14,330 nucleotides of DNA from an uncultured Clostridia bacterium. GTDB taxonomy: Bacteria; Bacillota; Clostridia; Oscillospirales; Oscillospiraceae. Location: the NCBI GenBank assembly GCA_947176425.1, contig CAMWQV010000013.1, positions 1 through 14,330 on the forward strand. The letters are read 5' to 3'. Below the pieces are notes generated by a model. That model saw nothing but the letters and a program-made list of their open reading frames with translations. It was not told the DNA's origin and did not search any database. Positions 1 through 5,983 of this stretch are shown here, in pieces. The translations under genes were made by a program, and so were the position numbers. Every line of letters starts with the position of its first letter. The stretch's first letter is position 1.

Positions 1-1237
1 ACCCGGCCGCCTGCAACTTATTCTCCAACCCCGCGACCAGCATACGCGGGGGCGCCACGACAGTATTATTCAAAGTATGGGGCAGGTAGTTTTTCCCGTC
101 CTCGCCCTTCACGCGCATTTTCAAACGGCGGGCCTGCGCGTCGCCCATATTGGTGCAGGAACACACCTCGAAATATTTTTTCTGGCGGGGACTCCAGGCT
201 TCGATATCGCAGGACTTAACTTTCAAGTCCGCAAGGTCGCCGGAACAGCACTCCAGCTGACGGACCGGGATGTCCAGGCTCCGGAACAGTTCTACACTGT
301 ACCGCCACATTTTTTCGTACCAGTCCATAGAATCCTCGGGTTTGCAGATGACGATCATTTCCTGCTTCTCAAACTGATGAATCCGGTAAACGCCCCGTTC
401 CTCCAGCCCGTGTGCGCCTTTTTCCTTCCGGAAACAGGGGGAGTAGGAGGTCAGGGTCTGGGGGAGGGAGGACTCCGGAATCATCTGGTCAATAAAACGG
501 CCAATCATAGAGTGTTCACTGGTGCCGATCAGATACAGATCCTCGCCTTCGACTTTATACATCATCGCGTCCATATCCGTCTGACTCATGACGCCTTCCA
601 CTACATTGCCGCGGATCATATAGGGCGGGATGCAGAACATGAAGCCTTTGTTAATCATGAAGTCCCGCGCATAGGCCAGGACCGCTTCATGGAGACGTGC
701 AATATCACCTAAGAGATAGTAAAAGCCGTTTCCGGACACACGGCCCGCAGCGTCCATATCAATACCGTTAAACCGCTCCATAATCTCCGTATGATAGGGA
801 ATCTCAAAATCCGGTACAGCCGGTTCGCCGAAACGTTCAACTTCCACGTTATAGCTGTCATCGGGTCCGATGGGGACAGAGGGATCAATGATATTGGGAA
901 TTTGCAGCATGATTTTATGGATTTGCGCTTCCAGTTCCGTTTCCTGCTGCTCCAGTTCAGCAAGCCGTGCGGCGTTGGCTTTGACCTGTTCCTTGACCGC
1001 CTCCGCCTCCTGAAGCTTGCCGGGGTCCTTTTTCGACTGGCCCATCAGAACGCCGATCTGTTTGCTGAGGGCGTTGCGCTTGGCACGGAGGTCGCTTGCT
1101 TCTGTAATTGCGGCACGGTGCTGACTGTCCAGTGCAAGAACCTCGTCTACCAGCGGGAGTTTTGCATTCTGAAATTTCTTTTTAATATTCTCCCGAACAG
1201 CGTCGGGATCGTCACGAATTAATTTGATGTCTAACAT
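1..1237 (-). CDS. serS: Seryl-tRNA synthetase (3' end cut by window edge)
   Basis: Charges tRNA(Ser) with serine in the cytoplasm; class II synthetase. The minus-strand frame is open from an ATG at 1235-1237 to the window edge, giving 412 residues with no stop. Family length is about 420-430, so only the last 15 or so residues are missing. Residues ~25-105 are the charged, helical N-terminal arm that contacts the tRNA. The TSEH element and class II motif 2 (FRKE at residues 269-272, followed by GAHGLEERG) are clear. Motif 3 reads HTLNNT...APPRML (residues 387-400) rather than the common NGSG-type form, but keeps the arginine (R398). GGAGGA at 1243-1248 sets the start. It lies 55 bp downstream of parB in the same direction, with a parS site in the gap; parB-serS proximity is familiar in Clostridia. 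Confidence 0.97.
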   Translation of the reverse strand, partial: MLDIKLIRDDPDAVRENIKKKFQNAKLPLVDEVLALDSQHRAAITEASDLRAKRNALSKQIGVLMGQSKKDPGKLQEAEAVKEQVKANAARLAELEQQETELEAQIHKIMLQIPNIIDPSVPIGPDDSYNVEVERFGEPAVPDFEIPYHTEIMERFNGIDMDAAGRVSGNGFYYLLGDIARLHEAVLAYARDFMINKGFMFCIPPYMIRGNVVEGVMSQTDMDAMMYKVEGEDLYLIGTSEHSMIGRFIDQMIPESSLPQTLTSYSPCFRKEKGAHGLEERGVYRIHQFEKQEMIVICKPEDSMDWYEKMWRYSVELFRSLDIPVRQLECCSGDLADLKVKSCDIEAWSPRQKKYFEVCSCTNMGDAQARRLKMRVKGEDGKNYLPHTLNNTVVAPPRMLVAGLENKLQAAG

Positions 1238-1274
1238 GGTTTTCCTCCACGAATGAGGTGATTTGTATGTGCGG

Positions 1275-1290
1275 CGTTTCACGTGAAACG
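1275..1290. promoter_or_regulatory. parS: parS site 1 (ParB binding site)
   Basis: CGTTTCACGTGAAACG is a perfect 16-bp palindrome. It matches the Firmicutes parS consensus TGTTTCACGTGAAACA at 14 of 16 positions, including the whole 14-bp core. It lies between the parB stop and the serS start. ParB loads here as a CTP-dependent clamp and spreads along the DNA. Identification rests on direct sequence match plus the adjacent parB gene. Confidence 0.95.
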
Positions 1291-1292
1291 CA

Positions 1293-2171
1293 TTATTTGC
1301 CCAAACCGCCGAGAGCTTCCAGCAGGTCGTTCAGATCGTCCATGCTGTAGTACTCAATCTCAATTTTGCCCTTCTTGCGGCCGCGGGAGATATGGCAGGC
1401 GCGGCCCAGGCGGTTGGACAGAGAATTTTCTGCCTCCGTCATGTAGTCGATCTTTTTTTCAGGCGGGGCTTCTGGAATTTCTTCTTCACTGGCTTTTGCG
1501 GCTTTTGCCAGAAGCTGTTTGACAAGCTGCTCTGTCTGCCGGACGCTGAGCCCAGATTTTATGATTGCTTCCGCCGCACTCTCCCGCTGCTTGGCAGGGA
1601 GGGGGAGGATTGCACGGGCATGTCCGGCTGTCAGCCTGCCCTCTTCCACTAAGGCCCGCAGCGGTTCTGACAAATCCAGCAGACGCATGGCGTTGGAAAC
1701 CGTACTGCGGGATTTTCCGACACTGGCCGCTGCCTGTTCCTGGGTCATGCCGTAGGTCTCTACCAGAATCTTAAATCCCTGGGCTTCTTCCATTGGATTC
1801 AAGTCCTCGCGCTGGAGGTTTTCAATCATAGCCAGTTCCATAGCCAGACGGTCGTCCGCTTCGATCACGACGGCAGGGACATCGGACAGGCCCGCCAGCC
1901 GCGCGGCACGCCAGCGCCGTTCTCCGGCAATAATCTGGTAATAACCGGAGGACAGCTTCCGGACGGTCAGGGGCTGGATCATGCCGTGCTGCCGGATAGA
2001 CTCTGCCAATTCCTCCAGTTTCTCCTTGTCAAAATTCTTGCGGGGCTGATTTCGGCAGCTCTCGATCTGCGAGACGGGCAGGGTAGAGGAGGGGGCGGTG
2101 AAGTCCACGGAGAAATCGTTCCCCAGCAATGCGCCTAGACCTTTGCCCATACCTTTTTCTTTTGGTGCCAT
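1293..2171 (-). CDS. parB: Chromosome partitioning protein ParB (Spo0J)
   Basis: CTP-dependent DNA clamp that loads at parS, organises the origin region and helps recruit condensin, working with ParA. The 292 residues are normal for the family. Visible parts: GKGLGALL at 9-16, the N-terminal element typical of Spo0J that touches ParA; the CTP-binding domain with QPR at 42-44, GERRWRA at 83-89 and ENLQRED at 117-123; a helix-turn-helix at about 142-165 (TQEQAAASVGKSRSTVSN); a charged linker at 220-240; and a C-terminal dimerisation domain to 292. The ATG at 2169-2171 is preceded by AAGGAG about 11 bases upstream. It follows parA by 27 bp, so the two are almost certainly co-transcribed. A separate Noc paralogue is possible in principle, but the position beside parA and the parS sites favours Spo0J. 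Confidence 0.97.
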   Translation of the reverse strand: MAPKEKGMGKGLGALLGNDFSVDFTAPSSTLPVSQIESCRNQPRKNFDKEKLEELAESIRQHGMIQPLTVRKLSSGYYQIIAGERRWRAARLAGLSDVPAVVIEADDRLAMELAMIENLQREDLNPMEEAQGFKILVETYGMTQEQAAASVGKSRSTVSNAMRLLDLSEPLRALVEEGRLTAGHARAILPLPAKQRESAAEAIIKSGLSVRQTEQLVKQLLAKAAKASEEEIPEAPPEKKIDYMTEAENSLSNRLGRACHISRGRKKGKIEIEYYSMDDLNDLLEALGGLGK

Positions 2172-2198
2172 AAGGGTAATTTCTCCTTCCTAATCCAT

Positions 2199-2954
2199 TC
2201 ACTTGTTTTTCCGCAGAAATTCGTCCGCTAGAGAGTTGTAGGCTTCACTGCCGCGGGAGGTCCGGTCATAGTAGTTGATCGGCTTTCCGTGACTGGGCGC
2301 CTCGCTCAAGCGCACGTTGCGGGGGATGACAGTCGCGTAGACCTTGCCAGGGAAGTAGCGTTTGACTTCCTCCGCCACTTGGAGGGCAAGATTGGTGCGG
2401 CTGTCGTACATAGTCATCAGGACGCCCTCCAGTTCCAAACGGGGGTTCAGGCCACGGCGGACCAGACGAATGGTATACATCAGGTCGCTGAGACCTTCCA
2501 GTGCGAAGTATTCGCTTTGGACGGGGACGAGCGTACTGTCGGCGGCACAGAGGGCATTCAAAGTAAGCAGCTCCAAGGACGGGGGACAGTCAATGAATAT
2601 GTAGTCGTAATTGTCCGAAACCTGTCCCAGCGCTTTTTTCAGCAGGAACTCACGCTCCGGCAGGGCGACCATTTCCACACCGGCTCCGGCTAACCCTTTG
2701 GAAGAAGGGAGGACGTCGCCAAAGCGGGTCTTAACAATGCGCTTGCTGGCCTCTGCGCTGCCCATCAGGACATCGTATACGCCCTGAGAGAGCGTTTTGT
2801 CTACGCCCATGCCGGAGGTAGCGTTGGCCTGGGGGTCAAAATCGCACAGCAGAATGCGCTGCCCCTTTTCGCACAGGACCGCCGCCAGATTGACACAGGT
2901 GGTTGTTTTGCCCACGCCGCCTTTTTGATTTACGATTGCGATGATCTTAGCCAC
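2199..2954 (-). CDS. parA: Chromosome partitioning ATPase ParA (Soj)
   Basis: Walker-type ATPase that binds DNA non-specifically as an ATP dimer and is stimulated by ParB; in Firmicutes it also influences DnaA. The 251 residues are normal for Soj. The deviant Walker A is KGGVGKTT at 11-18 with the signature lysine K11. The A' region is CDFDPQANAT at 37-46, and Walker B is YIFIDCPP at 118-125. The Soj-typical stretch PRNVRLSEAPSHGKPI lies at 211-226. There is no N-terminal helix-turn-helix, so this is a chromosomal ParA rather than a P1-type plasmid ParA. The start is a GTG at 2952-2954, set by GGAGG at 2961-2965 with a 6-base spacer. It is the first gene of parA-parB(-serS), with a recognisable promoter upstream and an inverted repeat in its leader. 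Confidence 0.97.
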   Translation of the reverse strand: MAKIIAIVNQKGGVGKTTTCVNLAAVLCEKGQRILLCDFDPQANATSGMGVDKTLSQGVYDVLMGSAEASKRIVKTRFGDVLPSSKGLAGAGVEMVALPEREFLLKKALGQVSDNYDYIFIDCPPSLELLTLNALCAADSTLVPVQSEYFALEGLSDLMYTIRLVRRGLNPRLELEGVLMTMYDSRTNLALQVAEEVKRYFPGKVYATVIPRNVRLSEAPSHGKPINYYDRTSRGSEAYNSLADEFLRKNK

Positions 2955-2971
2955 AGGACACCTCCGGGATA

Positions 2972-2985
2972 AGGGGTTTTCCCCT
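2972..2985 (-). repeat. Small perfect inverted repeat in the parA leader
   Basis: AGGGG-TTTT-CCCCT on the plus strand is a perfect 5-bp stem with a 4-base loop. It sits between the predicted transcription start and the parA Shine-Dalgarno sequence, six bases upstream of the GGAGG. In the transcript it would form a compact hairpin with an AAAA loop. It has no following U-run, so it is not a terminator. A role in translation or mRNA stability is inference only. Confidence 0.5.
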
Positions 2986-3006
2986 AAATTCTAGTCTATA
3001 CAATGT

Positions 3007-3034
3007 AGTATAACACAAACACGGGACATTTCAA
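3007..3034 (-). promoter_or_regulatory. Predicted sigma-A promoter of parA-parB
   Basis: Read on the minus strand: -35 TTGAAA (3029-3034), 16-bp spacer, -10 TATACT (3007-3012) preceded by TG one base away (an extended -10). A/T tracts at 3044-3066 lie where an UP element would be. The start site would be near 3000, about 45 bases before the parA GTG. Prediction by eye; the position relative to parA supports it. Confidence 0.65.
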
Positions 3035-3055
3035 CAGGAAATCGAAAAAATTTCT

Positions 3056-3080
3056 AAAAAATTTTTCAGGGGTTCTGAAA
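3056..3080 (-). terminator. Possible weak rho-independent terminator after the amylase-hydrolase unit
   Basis: On the minus strand, TTTCAG (3080-3075) pairs with CTGAAA (3069-3064) across a 5-base loop, and the stem is followed by AA and six Ts (3061-3056). It lies about 80 bases beyond the hydrolase stop and upstream of the parA promoter, the right place to end the glucanase-hydrolase transcript. The stem is A/T-rich and weak. The GC-rich parS dyad immediately upstream (3087-3120) may add to it. Confidence 0.35.
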
Positions 3081-3095
3081 TAACGGACGCCGCGG

Positions 3096-3111
3096 CGTTT
3101 CACGTGAAACA
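3096..3111. promoter_or_regulatory. parS: parS site 2 (inside a longer dyad)
   Basis: CGTTTCACGTGAAACA matches the parS consensus at 15 of 16 positions. Flanking arms extend the symmetry around the same centre (3103.5): ACGCCGC at 3087-3093 is the exact reverse complement of GCGGCGT at 3114-3120. The 34-bp dyad therefore has 15 of 17 matched pairs. The site lies about 60 bp upstream of the parA promoter -35 box and about 50 bp past the hydrolase stop. Confidence 0.95.
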
Positions 3112-3161
3112 CTGCGGCGTTGTTTACCAGATATTTTTAGTACGCCATTTCCTGATGGATT

Positions 3162-3983
3162 CTATTCTATATGGTTTGCCTGGAGGAATTTGTCAATTTC
3201 TTCGTTTACAAAATCCGGCGCGTCAGCATTTGCGCAGTGTCCGGCGTCCGGGACCTGCACCAGCGGAAGCTGTTCAGCGGCGGCCCAGGCTTTGTTATAA
3301 CGGCGGACCGAACCGGCGGTATCTTTTTCCCCGCACAGCAGGAGCGTGGGAACCGGGAGCGGGTCAGACGGCGCGTTAGCAGCGGCGTCTGAGAGAATGC
3401 GGAAACCGTAGGCAGTCAGAGCGCAGAACTCGGATTTGCCGTAAGGCTCTATCATCCGGCGCATAAGCTTACGGCCATAGCCGGTCTGCGCATTTCCGTT
3501 GACGCTCCATTGAAGGAGCAGTTTCCAGGGAATCATCTCGTACAGGAATTTTGTGTGCCTGAGGGCCAGAAGCTCAACAGCGGTATAGTATTGAGAGGAT
3601 AGGGGAGGGGAGTCAATGGCAATAAAGGCTGATACATTGTCCGGATGATCCCGTATATACTGTTGGGCAATGCAGCCGCCCAGCGACTGTCCCGCCAGTA
3701 CCGGCTTGACAATGCGTTCGGCCTCTAAAATCTGATGGAGATATTCGGAGAGGCCGGAGAGCGTGAAAGCCAGCGGGAACGGACGGGATAATCCGTGGGC
3801 CGGGGCATCCCAGGTAAGACTGTTGTACTGCGGATAAAAACGGGGAATCTGCTTGTTGAATAAGCTGTGGTCTGCTGTCAGGCCGGGAAGAAAAACAATC
3901 CAAGGCCGGGACGGGTCCATACACGTGAAGCGGTAACTGATATTTCCGCACTCGGTCCTGTGCAGGCGAACGGTCGTATACAT
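3162..3983 (-). CDS. Alpha/beta-hydrolase fold protein
   Basis: Probable soluble esterase, lipase or related hydrolase; the substrate cannot be told from the sequence. The 273 residues are typical of the AB_hydrolase family. The oxyanion-hole region FLPGLTADHS is at 31-40. The nucleophile elbow GQSLGG places Ser100, the likely acid is Asp221 (CGEKD), and the likely base is His249 (PDAGHC), so the triad is complete. No signal peptide or membrane segment is evident. The ATG at 3981-3983 has GAGG about six bases upstream. That ribosome binding site overlaps the end of the glucanase gene (12-bp gap), so the two are probably translated from one mRNA. The pairing suggests a role in carbohydrate-related metabolism such as de-esterification, but that is inference only. 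Confidence 0.88.
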   Translation of the reverse strand: MYTTVRLHRTECGNISYRFTCMDPSRPWIVFLPGLTADHSLFNKQIPRFYPQYNSLTWDAPAHGLSRPFPLAFTLSGLSEYLHQILEAERIVKPVLAGQSLGGCIAQQYIRDHPDNVSAFIAIDSPPLSSQYYTAVELLALRHTKFLYEMIPWKLLLQWSVNGNAQTGYGRKLMRRMIEPYGKSEFCALTAYGFRILSDAAANAPSDPLPVPTLLLCGEKDTAGSVRRYNKAWAAAEQLPLVQVPDAGHCANADAPDFVNEEIDKFLQANHIE

Positions 3984-3995
3984 AATAACCTCGAT

Positions 3996-5870
3996 TCAGA
4001 TCAGCGCCATACCCGTGAGAGCCGGGAGGCGGATAGAGAGCTGTCCGTTTACAGACGAAAACCTGCTGCCGGTAAAGCAATCAGCGGCCTGTGGAGCGGA
4101 CCAGGGAAGCCGGAAGGAAAGCGGCCCGTCGGAGGGATTCAGGATGACGGCGGTCACTTCTTCATTGTATTCACGGGTAAAAACGAGAAGCGGACCGTCT
4201 GCATAATGCCAATGCAGGGACCCCTGCCGGAGCGAGGGACGAGAAACGCGAAGCTGTCCAAGAGCAGTATACCAAGACTGCAGAACAGGGTCCTCGCTGC
4301 CCCAGGGGAACGTACCGCGGTTCATGGGGTCCTCATAACCTTCCATACCGGCTTCGTCCCCATAGAAGACCGTGGGAGAGCCGGGGAATGTATAGAGCAA
4401 AAGCGCGCCGATTTTTAAAAGGCGGACGGCATGATCCCGCGCAGTGGGGGAGAGGCGGTAATGCAGACGGTTCTGCCGTGTGGTGGGCTGGGGGTCGGGT
4501 CCGCCCAGCAGAGTCAGTATGCGGGGCGTATCATGGGTGCCAAGCATATTCATCGCACTGTAAAACGCCTGGGGCGGATAGTTCTCGCGGATGCTCTCCA
4601 TCGCCTCTTTGAATGCCGCGGCGTCACCGCCCTGCAAATATGCCAGCGCGCTGACACGGAAGGGATAATTCATCAGTCCGTGAGTCTCGCGTCCGAGCAG
4701 GTAGCGGCGGCGGCGGTCATATGAGATTTTATTGCTGCCGTCCTCCCAGACCTCGCCCAGCAAAAAACTATCGGGCCGTTCCTTCATCATCACAGCACGG
4801 ATGCGGGCGATAAATTCGTCGGGCAGTTCGTCCGCAACGTCCAGCCGCCAGGCATCAGCCCCGTTCCGAAGCCAGCGGCGTATAATTGAGTTTTCCCCTT
4901 CAACAATATAATGTATATAATCCGGGTGCATTTCATTGACGGAGGGCATTGTGCGGACACCCCACCAGCTGTCATATTCGTTCGGCCATTTTTTAAAGGT
5001 GTACCAGGGATAATACGGACTGTCCATACTCTGCGCCGCACCCAATCCGGAATAGGAGGCACTGGCATTGAAATAGCGGCTGTTGCTGCCGGTGTGGTTG
5101 AAAACGCCGTCCAGCATTACGCGGATGCCTAAGTTGTGGGCTTTTTCACAGAGGCGGCAAAAATCATCCTCCGTACCCAGCATAGGGTCAATCCGTTCAT
5201 AGTCGGCGGTGTTGTATCGGTGATTGCTGTCGGATTCAAAAACAGGACAGAGATAAAGGGTCGTGATATGCAGGCTGTGGAGGTAGTCCAATTTTTCCGT
5301 AATTCCCGCCAGCGTGCCGCCGTAAAAATCACCGTTTACATTCGCTCCCTGCTGTTCCGGAAGCTCCACCGGTTCGCTCCATTCCTGATGTATTTTGCGA
5401 TGCCCCGGCATACCGGCGGGGTCTGGGACAGAAGTGCGGCAGAAGCGGTCGGGGAAAATCTGATAGGTGATCCCGCGCCCAAACCATTCAGGCGTGGACA
5501 GCGTGTCCTCATAGACAGTCTGCTGCCACGGTTCTGGCACCTCTCCGTCTTTGCGGCAGAAACCATTTTTACCCAGCTCAACCGCCGTGCCATCCTTCCC
5601 GGCGAACCGAAAATAATACCAGATCAGCTCCGGTGTTTCCGGCGCGGTGTACGCACCCGAAAACAGCGTACTGCCGTCCTGTGTTCCGGCAGGGGAGAGG
5701 GGGACCTCCTGCGTCTCATCCGCGAACTCATGATACAAGACCAGGGTGCAAGATAAAAAGCCCTCCGCTGTCAGGGGGCGGAGGGTCAGAGAAATCTCGG
5801 TATTGCAGGGGACTGCCCCATAGGGCGTTTTGCAGTTGAGATCACGGGAATTATAGACAGTGTTGTGCAT
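3996..5870 (-). CDS. GH13 alpha-amylase family enzyme (cyclomaltodextrinase/neopullulanase-like)
   Basis: Hydrolyses alpha-glucosidic bonds in maltodextrins or related alpha-glucans. With no signal peptide it should act in the cytoplasm. The 624 residues fit an N-terminal beta-sandwich (about 1-110, CBM34-like by position), a TIM barrel and a small C-terminal domain. GH13 signatures are complete: region I LDGVFNH (Asp254, His259), region II WRLDVADE with nucleophile Asp344 after Arg342, region III LLGEVWED with acid/base Glu373, region IV GTHDT (His446, Asp447). I chose the ATG at 5868-5870, which has AGAAGG 10 bases upstream. The frame is open to 5972, but that extension would translate the parS site as VSRETF and has no family support. 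It leads a two-gene unit with the hydrolase. Exact specificity (cyclodextrins, pullulan, starch oligomers) is not readable. Confidence 0.92.
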   Translation of the reverse strand: MHNTVYNSRDLNCKTPYGAVPCNTEISLTLRPLTAEGFLSCTLVLYHEFADETQEVPLSPAGTQDGSTLFSGAYTAPETPELIWYYFRFAGKDGTAVELGKNGFCRKDGEVPEPWQQTVYEDTLSTPEWFGRGITYQIFPDRFCRTSVPDPAGMPGHRKIHQEWSEPVELPEQQGANVNGDFYGGTLAGITEKLDYLHSLHITTLYLCPVFESDSNHRYNTADYERIDPMLGTEDDFCRLCEKAHNLGIRVMLDGVFNHTGSNSRYFNASASYSGLGAAQSMDSPYYPWYTFKKWPNEYDSWWGVRTMPSVNEMHPDYIHYIVEGENSIIRRWLRNGADAWRLDVADELPDEFIARIRAVMMKERPDSFLLGEVWEDGSNKISYDRRRRYLLGRETHGLMNYPFRVSALAYLQGGDAAAFKEAMESIRENYPPQAFYSAMNMLGTHDTPRILTLLGGPDPQPTTRQNRLHYRLSPTARDHAVRLLKIGALLLYTFPGSPTVFYGDEAGMEGYEDPMNRGTFPWGSEDPVLQSWYTALGQLRVSRPSLRQGSLHWHYADGPLLVFTREYNEEVTAVILNPSDGPLSFRLPWSAPQAADCFTGSRFSSVNGQLSIRLPALTGMALI

Positions 5871-5942
5871 ATCGTTTTTACCTTCTCTCACAAATACTAT
5901 TTTATGGAATGAAAACAGGGGTTGCTGTGGAACGCCAGGAAA

Positions 5943-5958
5943 TGTTTCACGTGAAACA
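5943..5958. promoter_or_regulatory. parS: parS site 3 (perfect consensus, plus extra half-site)
   Basis: TGTTTCACGTGAAACA is a 16 of 16 match to the Firmicutes parS consensus. It lies in the 113-bp gap between the PBP2 stop and the glucanase start. A further exact half-site GTTTCAC follows at 5966-5972, in the same orientation as the first half and 22 bp away (about two helical turns). I see no clear promoter in the rest of this gap. Confidence 0.97.
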
Positions 5959-5983
5959 TCCCGACGTTTCACAGGCAGGTTTC

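Noticed and set aside
77..1222. Plus-strand open frames over serS
   Set aside because: Shadows of serS with no recognisable domains or ribosome binding sites.
3613..4080. Open frames overlapping the hydrolase and glucanase in other frames
   Set aside because: Arginine/proline-rich shadow translations in GC-rich DNA without domain features.
5871..5972. N-terminal extension of the GH13 gene up to 5972, including VSRETF
   Set aside because: It is simply the parS site read as codons. A proper ribosome binding site precedes the ATG at 5870 and the extension has no family similarity.
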